Origin: Sva-07 sp963698435
GTDB lineage: Bacteria > Actinomycetota > Acidimicrobiia > Acidimicrobiales > Ilumatobacteraceae
Assembly (NCBI GenBank): GCA_963698435.1
Contig: CAVOQV010000011.1
Span: 62,001 to 126,000, forward strand
Direction of reading: 5' to 3'
Length of the DNA stretch: 64,000 bases
How positions within the stretch are numbered: position 1 is the first letter of the stretch; every line of letters begins with the position of its first letter. Shown here piece by piece: positions 51,006 through 59,690 of this stretch. The notes under the pieces were generated by a model. It had not been told where the DNA came from. It saw only the letters and a program-made list of their open reading frames with translations, and searched no databases. The translations under genes and the position numbers were made by a program.

Positions 51006-51314
51006 GTGCTCATCTTTGGAATCCTCGGTTTCGGCGTTCTCGTGGGCTGGCTTGCCCAGTTCATCCTCGGGCGGGCCGCCTACACCACCGATTGGGCCAT
51101 GGCGTTGGTCGCTGGTCTCGGCGGTTCGTTCGTCGGTGGACTGCTCGCCAGTCTGCTCGCCGGCGACGGTCTGGCCTTCAGGCCGAGCGGTGTCATCGGC
51201 TCGATCGTCGGAGCGTTGGTCATCACTGCGATCTGGCAGTGGTACGCGAACAAGAAGCGCTCCGACGCTCGGGAGGCCGAGAAGAAGGCCGCCCGTTCGG
51301 GCCGTCACCACTGA
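51006..51314 (+). CDS. GlsB/YeaQ/YmgE-family stress-response membrane protein
   Basis: A 102-residue protein with three helices: LIFGILGFGVLVGWLAQFILGR, WAMALVAGLGGSFVGGLLASLL and GVIGSIVGALVITAIWQWY, followed by a basic tail (NKKRSDAREAEKKAARSGRHH). The Gly-rich second helix (GLGGSFVGG) is the family mark. Members are linked to envelope and acid stress. GTG 51006 is the start; it is divergent from the small membrane protein gene at 50738. Confidence 0.8.
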   Translation: MLIFGILGFGVLVGWLAQFILGRAAYTTDWAMALVAGLGGSFVGGLLASLLAGDGLAFRPSGVIGSIVGALVITAIWQWYANKKRSDAREAEKKAARSGRHH

Positions 51315-51359
51315 GCCGTCGGTCCGTGCACGTCGGCCGCCGGAACGAGAGCGCCGACG

Positions 51360-52385
51360 ATGACGTCTGACGCCACGCCGGGCCTGGTGTGTGCGCACCA
51401 TCACCTCTATTCGGCCCTGGCGCGAGGCATGCCGGCGCCGCCTCGTACGCCGACGACGTTTCTCGAGGTGCTCGAGCAGGTCTGGTGGCGTCTCGACACA
51501 GCGCTCGACCTCGAAATGCTCGAGTGGTCGGCGAAGCTCGGCGCGTTGGAGGCGCTCGAGGCGGGGTGCACCGCGGTCGTCGACCATCACGAGTCGCCGA
51601 ACGCGATCGAAGGTTCCCTCACGGTGATCGCCGATGCGTGCGCCGAGGTCGGCGTCCGAGTCGTTGCCTCCTACGGGGTGACCGACCGTCACGGCCCCGA
51701 CGGCGCACGCCGGGGTCTGCAGGAGAACGATCGGTTCCTGGCGGGCGGCGGCCGGGGCATGGTCGGAGTCCATGCGGCGTTCACCTGCAGCGACGACACC
51801 CTCGCCGAGGCCGGCGAACTCGCAGCCCGCCATGGTGTCGGCGTGCACATCCACGTCGCCGAAGGTCTTGACGACGCCGGCGCTGTCGATCGCCTCGCAG
51901 GGTTGACGACCGACGACTGGTTGCTGATCCACGGTGTGCACCTCCCCGACGACCACGGACTCCGGGGCACGATCGTGCACAACCCGCGATCGAACATGAA
52001 CAACGCCGTGGGCTACGCCCGTCCGGTTCGGTTCGACAACCCGGTTGCGCTTGGCACCGATGGGATCGGCGCCGACATGCTCGCCGAGTTCCAGCTCGCG
52101 TTCGTCGCCGGGAGAGCCGACGACGTGACGTTCAGCCCCGACACGGCATGGTCGTGGATCGAACGGGGCTGGGCACTGGTGCCCGAGGCGCGATCCGACC
52201 GGGTGCGTTGGTCGCATACGCCGATGGTGCCCTGGCACCTTGCCTACACGCCGACGCTGCGGGCGATCGACGTGGACATCGACGGCGAACCGGCGCTCCG
52301 CGACGGCGTCGCCACGAGGATCGACGCGGAAGAAGTCCGCGCCAGAGCCACCGAGCAGGCCGCCAGACTCCACGCCCGTCTCTGA
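51360..52385 (+). CDS. Amidohydrolase-family protein lacking the N-terminal β-sandwich
   Basis: A 341-residue TIM-barrel hydrolase resembling SsnA/chlorohydrolase-type deaminases. The metal site CAHHHLYS appears at residues 11-18, whereas relatives carry it around residue 60-70. Later ligands are VGVHAAFT, VHIHVAEGLDD (His, Glu), LIHGVHLPDD (His) and ALGTDGIG (Asp). The C-terminal ARATEQAARLHARL matches relatives, but intervening blocks are short. So the composite β-domain strands are missing at the N-terminus. The metal ligands are all present. No upstream coding sequence for a missing part is seen in the 45 bp before the ATG. Confidence 0.78.
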   Translation: MTSDATPGLVCAHHHLYSALARGMPAPPRTPTTFLEVLEQVWWRLDTALDLEMLEWSAKLGALEALEAGCTAVVDHHESPNAIEGSLTVIADACAEVGVRVVASYGVTDRHGPDGARRGLQENDRFLAGGGRGMVGVHAAFTCSDDTLAEAGELAARHGVGVHIHVAEGLDDAGAVDRLAGLTTDDWLLIHGVHLPDDHGLRGTIVHNPRSNMNNAVGYARPVRFDNPVALGTDGIGADMLAEFQLAFVAGRADDVTFSPDTAWSWIERGWALVPEARSDRVRWSHTPMVPWHLAYTPTLRAIDVDIDGEPALRDGVATRIDAEEVRARATEQAARLHARL

Positions 52386-52475
52386 GGCGACGCCGCCAGG
52401 GCAGTTGCTCACGGCAATACGAAGGACCGGCCTCCTCGGTGATGTGAGTGAGCCCGACGCGCTCGCCGTGGTCGG

Positions 52476-53471
52476 TCAGGTGACGACGACGGTGGTGCCG
52501 ACGTCGGCGAATGCCCAGAGGAACTCGGCGTCGAGGTCGTGCTGGCGCTGACAACCGCCCGACAGCCGGGTGCCGAGCTCGTCTGTGGTCTGATACACCG
52601 AGTTGTCGGAGACGTGTCGCGGAATGCCGTGGAAGCCGATGTGGCCGATCTCGGTCTGCTGGTAGCGGATCATCCTCGGCAGGAACGCCTTGCCGTTCCA
52701 CGCCGTCGACATCTCGGAGCGGCTGTAGACCGTGTGCGTGCCCGGCGCCTCGTTGCTGTACTTCGAGCCCGACACGAGCCACGAGCGCACGATCTGCTCG
52801 TTGGCATCGACCGCCCACACCCGCTGTCCGGCGCGGTCGTAGACCACTCGGCGGCCCGAGCCGGAATTGTCGGGCAGTGGCGGGGCATCGTCACCCATGG
52901 TGGCGACCGGCGAGAGGTAGTAGCCGGTCGAGTCGAGCGTGTTCGGCGGCGGGGGAGGTGTACGCACGACGAGGGCGTCCTCGTCCGGCCAGATGCCGAG
53001 CTCGATGGCGCTCTCGCGCCCGACGACACCGTCGACGAACAGTCCGGCGTTCTCCTGGTACGCGACGACCGCGCTGAGCGTCGGGTCGTCGAAGTCGCCG
53101 TCGATCTCGCCGTCGTAGTAGCCCTCGTCGGCGAGCGCCTGCTGCAGACATGCGACACCGTCTCCCTGCGAGCTCAGACGGATCGAGAGCGCCCCGATCG
53201 TGCATCCACCGTCGTCGCGCTCCGGCTCGATGGGCGCCGTGGGCTCGACCTCGTTCTGGCCGAGGTCACCTTCCAGATCGGGAAGTGCCAAGCCTGCTGG
53301 CGTTGCCTCGACGTCCTGCGAGGCAGGCGCAGCGTTGCCCGCCGCCAACGCGATCGTGTCCGATCGACCCTCGTCGGCGGTGACGATCGCTCCGACGGCA
53401 GCGGTCGCGATCACGGCTCCCAGCGCGAGACCGAGGCCGAGGCGGCGCCGGTGGTCGGTGGCGGACGTCAT
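52476..53471 (-). CDS. L,D-transpeptidase (YkuD) with peptidoglycan-binding domain
   Basis: A 331-residue secreted or anchored protein. A helix near the N-terminus (LGLGLALGAVIATAAVGAIVT) is followed by an acidic linker, a peptidoglycan-binding_1 domain (RLSSQGDGVACLQQALADEGYYDGEIDGDFDDPTLSAVVAYQENAGLFVDGVVG, about 100-155) and a YkuD catalytic domain with GHIGFHGIPRH and TRLSGGCQRQHDLDAEFLW (Cys about 307, preceded by the essential SGG). It cross-links peptidoglycan by 3-3 bonds or anchors proteins. ATG 53471 is used; upstream in-frame sequence is Arg/Ala-rich. Confidence 0.9.
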   Translation of the reverse strand: MTSATDHRRRLGLGLALGAVIATAAVGAIVTADEGRSDTIALAAGNAAPASQDVEATPAGLALPDLEGDLGQNEVEPTAPIEPERDDGGCTIGALSIRLSSQGDGVACLQQALADEGYYDGEIDGDFDDPTLSAVVAYQENAGLFVDGVVGRESAIELGIWPDEDALVVRTPPPPPNTLDSTGYYLSPVATMGDDAPPLPDNSGSGRRVVYDRAGQRVWAVDANEQIVRSWLVSGSKYSNEAPGTHTVYSRSEMSTAWNGKAFLPRMIRYQQTEIGHIGFHGIPRHVSDNSVYQTTDELGTRLSGGCQRQHDLDAEFLWAFADVGTTVVVT

Positions 53472-53558
53472 GTGCCGCGAGGCTATCGCGGCCGAACTGT
53501 CGAACGCCCGCGTTCGAGGAGGACGGGGCACCTGGCGCAGGTGGCGGCGTCAGCCGGC

Positions 53559-53906
53559 TCAACGGGTGAGCGTGACGGCGACCGCTGCCGCGAGGCCGGT
53601 GCCGGTGCCGGCGATCGTGACGAGCCCGACCCAGCGCGTCGCCGAGGGATGGACCACGTCACTCCCGCGGCGCAACGCGCCGTGGAGCTCTTCGTAGTGG
53701 GCGCCCGACCACACCAACAACGCGGCGCCGAAGATCACCTCCGCCATCCCGCCCGCGGCGAGCAGCCACAACCCTTCGGTCGCAGCGAACCGGCTGAGCA
53801 CCAACCCGGCCACCATCATCGAGATCGCCGTGCGCTCCCAGGCCAGCGAGGTGCGCTCGTGCTGCAGCCCGGCGTCGAAGACCTCGGTCGGTCGCCGATC
53901 GTTCAC
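53559..53906 (-). CDS. DUF202 membrane protein (1)
   Basis: A 115-residue three-helix protein with the DUF202 core DAGLQHERTSLAWERTAISMMVAGLVLSRFA and further helices GMAEVIFGAALLVWSG and WVGLVTIAGTGTGLAAAVAV. GTG 53906 overlaps the stop of the next DUF202 gene (GTGA), so the two form a pair. DUF202 proteins (YidH family) have unknown function in the membrane. Confidence 0.87.
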   Translation of the reverse strand: MNDRRPTEVFDAGLQHERTSLAWERTAISMMVAGLVLSRFAATEGLWLLAAGGMAEVIFGAALLVWSGAHYEELHGALRRGSDVVHPSATRWVGLVTIAGTGTGLAAAVAVTLTR

Positions 53907-54271
53907 GTCTGGTCGACCACGAGGATCACCGCTGCCACGACCGTCACGATGGCGGTGCCGATCGCCATCATGATCGGCAGGCGCGAGGTCGGCAGCGGCT
54001 CGTTCAACCGCATCGATCGTTCGTTGAGCGCCCATCGCCGGTACGCGCTCGCAGCGGTGAGGAAGCTGAGCGCCAGCAGCAGGATGCCGAGCGTCTCGCC
54101 CAGTGCCACCTCGTCGAGGAGGCTCACCGCCGCCAACCCACCGGCGGCGAGCGCGAGAGCGGTGCGGATCCACGCCAGGAAGGTTCGTTCGTTGGCCAGG
54201 GTGAACCGGTAGTCGGGCTCGTCGCCGACCCCCCGAGGGTTCGGGGGGAGCACGCGGTCGCGCAGCGTCAT
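53903..54271 (-). CDS. DUF202 membrane protein (2)
   Basis: A 122-residue YidH-like protein: DYRFTLANERTFLAWIRTALALAAGGLAAVSLL with helices GILLLALSFLTAASAYRRW and LPIMMAIGTAIVTVVAAVILVV. The NERTFLAWIRTALAL segment is the family signature. ATG 54271 overlaps the WS/DGAT acyltransferase stop by 4 bp and the other DUF202 gene follows, giving a three-gene operon. Confidence 0.9.
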   Translation of the reverse strand: MTLRDRVLPPNPRGVGDEPDYRFTLANERTFLAWIRTALALAAGGLAAVSLLDEVALGETLGILLLALSFLTAASAYRRWALNERSMRLNEPLPTSRLPIMMAIGTAIVTVVAAVILVVDQT

Positions 54272-55707
54272 GCGACCTGGTTCGAGGCGATCGTGTCGTC
54301 GATGGCAGCGCGCAGGCAGCGCGTGAACAGTTCGTGGTCGGCGACGGCGGCCCGGTCGCTGTTGACGCCCAGGTGCACCGTGCCGTCGTAGCTGAACAGG
54401 GTGATGTTGATCGCTGCGCCCGCCAACGGGCCGAACGCATAGAACTCGTCGACGCGGGCACCGGCCATGAACACCGGGAACGGGGGCCCGGGCACGTTCG
54501 ACGTGGTGATGTCGACGCCCTTCAACATGGCGCCGAGAATCGACACCGCCGCGGCCGGCCCGAACCTCGAGATCACACCGGAGATGTCGTTCACGTGTGG
54601 GAGCGCCGGCTCGGCGCGGGCGGCGCGGAGCAGCCCCTTGACCTCGCTGATGCGGTCGGCCGGGTCGAGCTCGCTCAGCGGCAACACCATGCGCGCGGGA
54701 ACGAACTGGTTGTCGAAGTTGTTCGCCGCGTCGCCGCCCCGGACGCTGATCGGCATGTTCATCCGTACCGAGCTGCACGGGCGTCCGAGCGCGTCGTGGT
54801 ATCGCTTCAGCGCGTCGAGCGTGATCGCGACGAACGCGTCGTTGAGGCTGCCGTCCACCGACTTGGCCGCTGCCTTCATCGCCGAAATCGGCGCAGCGAC
54901 CGCCTCGAAGTGGGTGTTGAGGGAGCGGTCGACCAATGCGGGGCTCAATGGTGTGGTCGCCGGCTTGACGACACGGGCGATCGAGCCGGTGGTGCGACTC
55001 AGCTGTTCGATCGTGCCTCGCGGGTCGCGCAACAGGTCGGTCGCCGTCTTCAGGGATGCCCGGCCGAGGCGCACGCCGGTCTTCGCCTCGGACGAGATCC
55101 GATGCGCAACCGATCGGGCGCCGGGGATCGCCCACAGCGGTGCCTCGACGCGGAGACGGTCGTCGAGGGGAGCGAGCGGCGCGGCAGGAGCGGAGGGAGC
55201 CGCGTCGCCGTCCGCGGGATCGGCTTCGAGGTCGACCATGTGTTGGAGCAGTTGCACCATCCCGAGCCCGTCGGCGATCGCGTGGTGCACCTTCATGATG
55301 AACGCTCCCCGCGTGCCGGGGAGCCCTTCCACGACGTACAGCTCCCACAACGGTCGGTCCTTGTCGAAGGCTCGAGCAGCCATCCGCTGGGCGTAGTCGA
55401 GCACGGCGCGGCGCCCGGGGCGACGACCCGGCAGACGCACCCGGACGTAGTGGTAGTCGAGATCGACGTGGGGGTCGTCGGCCCAGCGCGGTGGGGCGAC
55501 GCCCGGCTGCTCGTCGATGACGCGTTGATGCAGCCGTGGGATCCTTGCCACGATTCGCTCGACCACCGCGTCCATGCGCTCGCGGGCCGGGACGGAGTCG
55601 AGGAACCAGACGCTCGTGATCGTGGACCGGAGCAGCGGATCGCGTTCGATGTGCCAGAGCACCGAGTCGCTCTCGCTCATCCATTCGTCGTAGTGCAACT
55701 CGCTCAC
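54268..55707 (-). CDS. WS/DGAT-type O-acyltransferase (1)
   Basis: A 479-residue wax-ester synthase/diacylglycerol acyltransferase. The catalytic HHxxxDG motif is VHHAIADGLG (H141, H142, D146, G147). The later NVPGPPFPVFMAGARVDEFYAFGPLAG and LFSYDGTVHLGVNSDRAAVADHELF segments are typical. It would transfer an acyl-CoA chain to a fatty alcohol or diacylglycerol, making storage lipid. GTG 55707. First gene of an operon with two DUF202 proteins; divergent from a second family member at 55888. Confidence 0.92.
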   Translation of the reverse strand: MSELHYDEWMSESDSVLWHIERDPLLRSTITSVWFLDSVPARERMDAVVERIVARIPRLHQRVIDEQPGVAPPRWADDPHVDLDYHYVRVRLPGRRPGRRAVLDYAQRMAARAFDKDRPLWELYVVEGLPGTRGAFIMKVHHAIADGLGMVQLLQHMVDLEADPADGDAAPSAPAAPLAPLDDRLRVEAPLWAIPGARSVAHRISSEAKTGVRLGRASLKTATDLLRDPRGTIEQLSRTTGSIARVVKPATTPLSPALVDRSLNTHFEAVAAPISAMKAAAKSVDGSLNDAFVAITLDALKRYHDALGRPCSSVRMNMPISVRGGDAANNFDNQFVPARMVLPLSELDPADRISEVKGLLRAARAEPALPHVNDISGVISRFGPAAAVSILGAMLKGVDITTSNVPGPPFPVFMAGARVDEFYAFGPLAGAAINITLFSYDGTVHLGVNSDRAAVADHELFTRCLRAAIDDTIASNQVA

Positions 55708-55887
55708 GGTGTCCCCCCGGCCCGAAACGGCCTCGTGTCACATCGGGGGTCCGACCCCGGATGGGGTACGGCTGAGAACAGGGTGGTGGCGTTCGGGGAC
55801 CCCATCTGCGAGAACGTACACCGAAGATGGGCGGCAGGGTGCCGTCCGGGGTGTCTTTGCGGTGACGTGGGCGCGAGACTGCACGGT

Positions 55888-57612
55888 GTGAAGCAGTTGT
55901 CCGGCCTCGACGCGAGTTTCCTCTACATGGAGACCCCCAACACCTACGGCCACGTGAACGGTCTCGCCATCTACGAACGGCCGGAGGGCGACTTCGATCC
56001 GTATCAGGCCGCCTACGAACGCTTCGACGCGTTGCTCGGCCGCCTCGAACCCATGCGTCGGCGGTTGGTCGAGGTGCCGTTCAAACTCGACCACCCGTAT
56101 TGGATCGACGATCCCGACTTCGATCTCAACTACCACGTTCGCCACATCGGGCTCGCCCCTCCCGGCGGGGCCGACCAGCTCGCCGAACAGGTCGCACGCA
56201 TCGTCGGGCGTCGGATGGATCGCACCCGTCCGCTGTGGGAGGCCTACGTCATCGAGGGGCTGGCCGACGGTCGCTGGGCGATGCTGACCAAGACGCACCA
56301 TGCGACGATCGACGGCGCATCGGGCGTGTTGCTGCTCGGCATGTTGACCGATCCGGCGCCCGACGTGCCGATGCCCGAACACGTCGACTGGGTCGGCGAA
56401 GAGGTCCCGTCCGACCGTGAGCTGCTCGAACGCACGATGCGCAACCTCGCCGCCAACCCCGTCAAGGGGATGCGGCTGTCGCTGCGCATGTTGCGCAACC
56501 TCGCCGAGGCGGCCGGCGTCGACAGCGTGTCGGCGATCGCGGCCCAAGCCCGCGACGCGCTGAAGTCCGTTGCGATCGGCGGTGCGATCGACACGCCCGA
56601 GCCGGTCCATCGTGTCCGGATTCCGCTCTCCCCGGCGCCGCCCACGCCGTTCAACCGTGCGGTCACGCCTCATCGTCGGTTCGCGATGCGCTCGACGGCG
56701 CTCGGCAACATCAAGGCGCTCAAGGACGCAACCGGGTGCACGGTCAACGACGTCGTCATGGCGATCTGCGCGGGAGCGCTGCGCGAGTATCTGCTCCGGC
56801 ACGACGCATTGCCGGAGACACCGCTGCGGGCGATGGTTCCGGTCTCGATCCGCACCGGCGACGAAGAGGATCCGTGGACCAACCGTGTCGGTGGCATCAT
56901 CGCCGACCTCCCGACCAACTGTGACGACCCGCTGGAACGAGTCCGGCGCTGTCACGAGGCGATGAACGAGGCGAAGCTCCAGATGGATGTGCTGCCCGCC
57001 GAGGACATCGCGGAACTCGCTCAGGTCGCCCCGCCGCTCGCAGCGACGGCGGCGATGAGGCTGCAATCGCGTCTTCGCCTCGCCGACCGTGTGAATCTGC
57101 CCACCAACGTCGTGATCTCCAACGTGCCCGGACCGCGCAGCGCGCTCTACTTCGCCGGAGCGAAGATGACGAACTACATCCCGGTGTCGACGATCGCCGA
57201 CGACATGGGCTTGAACATCACCGTGCACAGCTATCTCGACCGGCTCGACTTCGGGCTGATCGCCGATCGCGAGCTGGTCCCGGACCTGTGGGATCTCGTC
57301 GATCTGCACATCGACGAGATCGCAGTGTTGTTCGAGGCGACCGGAGCCGAATGGGCCGAGCCACAGAAGGCGCCGTCGATGCGCCGCGGTGATGCAGCGC
57401 CGGCGCGCAGGACCCGTGCGACGAAGAAGAAGACGATGGCCAAGAAGACAGCGACCAAGAAGAAGACGATGGCCAAGAAGGGCACTGCGACCAAGAAGAC
57501 GCTGGCCAAGAAGACGTCGCGAGCCAGGAGATCGCCGGCCACGAGGTCGCCGGCGAAGACGACGTCGTCGGCGACGACGGTGCAGGCCGAGAATCCGCCG
57601 GCGACGGCGTGA
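55888..57612 (+). CDS. WS/DGAT-type O-acyltransferase (2) with histone-H1-like basic tail
   Basis: A 574-residue protein. Residues 1-490 are a complete WS/DGAT domain starting KQLSGLDASFLYMETPNTYGHVNGLAIYE, with the active-site THHATIDGAS (H137, H138, D142, G143), NDVVMAICAGALREYL and NVVISNVPGPRSALYFAGAKMTNYIPVS. From about residue 509 the C-terminus changes to a Lys/Ala/Thr/Arg-rich tail with repeats of KKKTMAKK and ATKKTLAKK, resembling histone H1 or bacterial H1-like (HU-tail) sequences. GTG 55888 gives the usual N-terminus. The tail may bind nucleic acid or the lipid-body surface; that is speculation. Confidence 0.9.
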   Translation: MKQLSGLDASFLYMETPNTYGHVNGLAIYERPEGDFDPYQAAYERFDALLGRLEPMRRRLVEVPFKLDHPYWIDDPDFDLNYHVRHIGLAPPGGADQLAEQVARIVGRRMDRTRPLWEAYVIEGLADGRWAMLTKTHHATIDGASGVLLLGMLTDPAPDVPMPEHVDWVGEEVPSDRELLERTMRNLAANPVKGMRLSLRMLRNLAEAAGVDSVSAIAAQARDALKSVAIGGAIDTPEPVHRVRIPLSPAPPTPFNRAVTPHRRFAMRSTALGNIKALKDATGCTVNDVVMAICAGALREYLLRHDALPETPLRAMVPVSIRTGDEEDPWTNRVGGIIADLPTNCDDPLERVRRCHEAMNEAKLQMDVLPAEDIAELAQVAPPLAATAAMRLQSRLRLADRVNLPTNVVISNVPGPRSALYFAGAKMTNYIPVSTIADDMGLNITVHSYLDRLDFGLIADRELVPDLWDLVDLHIDEIAVLFEATGAEWAEPQKAPSMRRGDAAPARRTRATKKKTMAKKTATKKKTMAKKGTATKKTLAKKTSRARRSPATRSPAKTTSSATTVQAENPPATA

Positions 57613-57677
57613 TCGATCGCTGCTGCGCGAGCGCACGAATCTGATCCCCTCGCATCGAACGGCAAGACTCGACGGCG

Positions 57678-58907
57678 ATGGACTTCGACCTGCCACCCGA
57701 CGACCACCCGACACGCCGCGCCGTTCGCGACTGGATCGCGCAGAACCCGCACCCGACGGCGAAGCAACTCGCCGACGCCGGCTACGTCGTTCCGCACTGG
57801 CCGAAGCCGTGGGGGCTCGAAGCCGACCCGATCGACCAGCTGGTCATCGACGACGAGCTGGCCAAGGCCGGCATCCAGCGACCGGGCAATCACATCGGCA
57901 TCGGTTGGGCAGCGCCGACGATCTTCCTCGCCGGCACGCCGGAACAGCACCAGCGGTTCCTCCCGACGATCTTCAGCGGTGAGGAGATCTGGTGTCAGCT
58001 CTTCTCCGAACCCGATGCCGGTTCGGACCTCGCCAACCTGGCGACCCGAGCCGTTCGAGACGGCGACGAGTACGTCGTCAACGGCGCGAAGATCTGGTCG
58101 AGCGGCGCCCACCATTCGCAGCTCGGGATCCTGATCGCCCGCACCGACCCTGACCAGCCCAAGCACAAGGGCATCTCCTACTTCATCTGCCCGATGGATC
58201 TGCCCGGGATCTCGATGAGCCCGATCGTGGACATGACCACGGCGCACTCGTTCAACCAGGTGTTCTTCGACAACGTGCGCATCCCGGCGTCGCTACGCGT
58301 CGGTGAGGAAGGCGACGGGTGGCGACTCGCGAAGGTCACGCTGTCGAACGAGCGGGTGTCGCTGTCGTCGGCAGGTTCACTGTGGGGTGTCGGTCCATCG
58401 GCCGACGACCTGATCGACCTGATCCGTGGAAACGGCGGACTCACCGACCCGGTGCTGCGCGATCGTGCCGTGCGACTGCACATCGAGGCACAGCTGTTGC
58501 ACCTCAACCGGATGCGCAGCTTGAGTGCCCGCTTGAAGGGCAGGACGCCGGGCCCCGAGGCGTCGATCCAGAAGATCATGGCCGACGAGCACGGCCAGCA
58601 CGTGATGGCGTTGGCCAAGGACGTCGCCGGGGCCGACGGGATGCTGACCGGGTCGGGCCCGGCCGGTTCGATCGTGTCGTCCTCGCGGAGTGGACCCACC
58701 GAGAACAACCTCGCAGTCGACCGGCAGTTCCCCGATGTCGAGCCGGTGTGGCACTACGGCTATCTGTTCAGCCCCGCGCTGACGCTCGGCGGTGGCACGT
58801 TCGCCGTGCAGCGCAACATCGTCGGCGAATTCGTGCTGGGGCTACCGCGCGAACCCAACCTCGAGCAGGGTCTTTCCTGGTCCGAGGCGCGGCAGCAGCG
58901 ATCCTGA
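57678..58907 (+). CDS. Acyl-CoA dehydrogenase
   Basis: A 409-residue flavoenzyme: IWCQLFSEPDAGSDLANLATRAVRDGDEYVVNGAKIWSSGAHHSQLGILIARTDP, FFDNVRIPASLRVGEEGDGWRLAKVTLSNERVSLSS and C-terminal ALTLGGGTFAVQRNIVGEFVLGLPRE. The last motif is typical of the FadE-type members that act on CoA esters of complex acids in actinobacteria; the canonical Glu base position is replaced by the GGGT region, so the catalytic base is not assigned. ATG 57678 begins 65 bp after the WS/DGAT gene. Confidence 0.92.
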   Translation: MDFDLPPDDHPTRRAVRDWIAQNPHPTAKQLADAGYVVPHWPKPWGLEADPIDQLVIDDELAKAGIQRPGNHIGIGWAAPTIFLAGTPEQHQRFLPTIFSGEEIWCQLFSEPDAGSDLANLATRAVRDGDEYVVNGAKIWSSGAHHSQLGILIARTDPDQPKHKGISYFICPMDLPGISMSPIVDMTTAHSFNQVFFDNVRIPASLRVGEEGDGWRLAKVTLSNERVSLSSAGSLWGVGPSADDLIDLIRGNGGLTDPVLRDRAVRLHIEAQLLHLNRMRSLSARLKGRTPGPEASIQKIMADEHGQHVMALAKDVAGADGMLTGSGPAGSIVSSSRSGPTENNLAVDRQFPDVEPVWHYGYLFSPALTLGGGTFAVQRNIVGEFVLGLPREPNLEQGLSWSEARQQRS

Positions 58908-58934
58908 GCGCAGTCTCGTACTAGCTTCGCGCCG

Positions 58935-59681
58935 GTGGTTTCGCTCGGTTTCGGCATCGACGTCGGCGGCTCGGGGATGAAGGCGGCGATCGTCGATCTC
59001 GACACGGGTGAGCTCGCCTCGCAACGGCTGCGCATCCCGACGCCCAGGCCGGCGACGCCCGATTCGATGGCGGCGGTGGCCGCCGAGCTGGTGCACCGAC
59101 ACGAGTGGTCTGGTCCGATCGGCGTCGGGTTCCCCGGCATCGTGCGGCGCGGGTTCGTGTACTCGGCGGCCAACCTCGATGCGAGCTGGGTCGGCGTCGA
59201 CGCCGGCCGACTGTTCACCGACGCCTGCGGCGCCGACGTTGCGATGGTCAACGACGCGGACGCCGCTGGTCTCGCCGAAGTCCGTTGGGGAGCGGGTCGC
59301 GACGTCGCCGGCGTGGTGCTGGTGCTGACGTTCGGCACCGGGATCGGCTCGGGCCTGTTCGTCGACGGGGTCCTGGTGCCGAACACCGAACTCGGTCACC
59401 TCGAGCTCGACGGTCGCGACGCCGAGTCACACGCTGCGGCGAGCGTCCGCGAGCGCGAAGGCATCGGATGGGACGAGTGGACAACCCGGGTCGAGCGGTA
59501 TCTCCGCCACGTCGAGATGATCTTCTCGCCGGACCTGTTCGTGGTCGGTGGCGGCGCGTCGAGGTCAGCCGATCAGTGGTTGCCGAAGCTCTCGATCGAC
59601 ACGCCGATCGTGGCGGCGGCGATGGCGAACACCGCCGGCATCGTCGGTGCTGCGCTGGTGGCTCGCCACGCTCACCTCTGA
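58935..59681 (+). CDS. ppgK: Polyphosphate glucokinase (ROK family)
   Basis: A 248-residue sugar kinase: GFGIDVGGSGMKAAIVDLDTGEL (phosphate-1 motif), VGFPGIVRRGFVYSAANLDASW, AMVNDADAAGLAEVRWGAG (catalytic Asp), LTFGTGIGSGLFVDGVLVPNTELGHLELDGRDAE and the C-terminal LFVVGGGAS. The pattern and length (about 250) match actinobacterial polyphosphate/ATP glucokinases, which phosphorylate glucose at the expense of polyphosphate. GTG 58935 is the start. It stands between an acyl-CoA dehydrogenase and the convergent antiporter gene. Confidence 0.92.
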   Translation: MVSLGFGIDVGGSGMKAAIVDLDTGELASQRLRIPTPRPATPDSMAAVAAELVHRHEWSGPIGVGFPGIVRRGFVYSAANLDASWVGVDAGRLFTDACGADVAMVNDADAAGLAEVRWGAGRDVAGVVLVLTFGTGIGSGLFVDGVLVPNTELGHLELDGRDAESHAAASVREREGIGWDEWTTRVERYLRHVEMIFSPDLFVVGGGASRSADQWLPKLSIDTPIVAAAMANTAGIVGAALVARHAHL

Positions 59682-59690
59682 GGGGGACGG

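Noticed and set aside
55730..55775. Small inverted repeat between the two WS/DGAT genes
   Set aside because: CGGGGGTCCGACCCCGG forms a short hairpin, but it is a single copy in GC-rich DNA and not clearly above chance.
54334..55887. Very long plus-strand frame running into the second WS/DGAT gene
   Set aside because: It is antisense to a clear WS/DGAT gene, Arg/His/Gly-rich and without motifs; the real start is GTG 55888.
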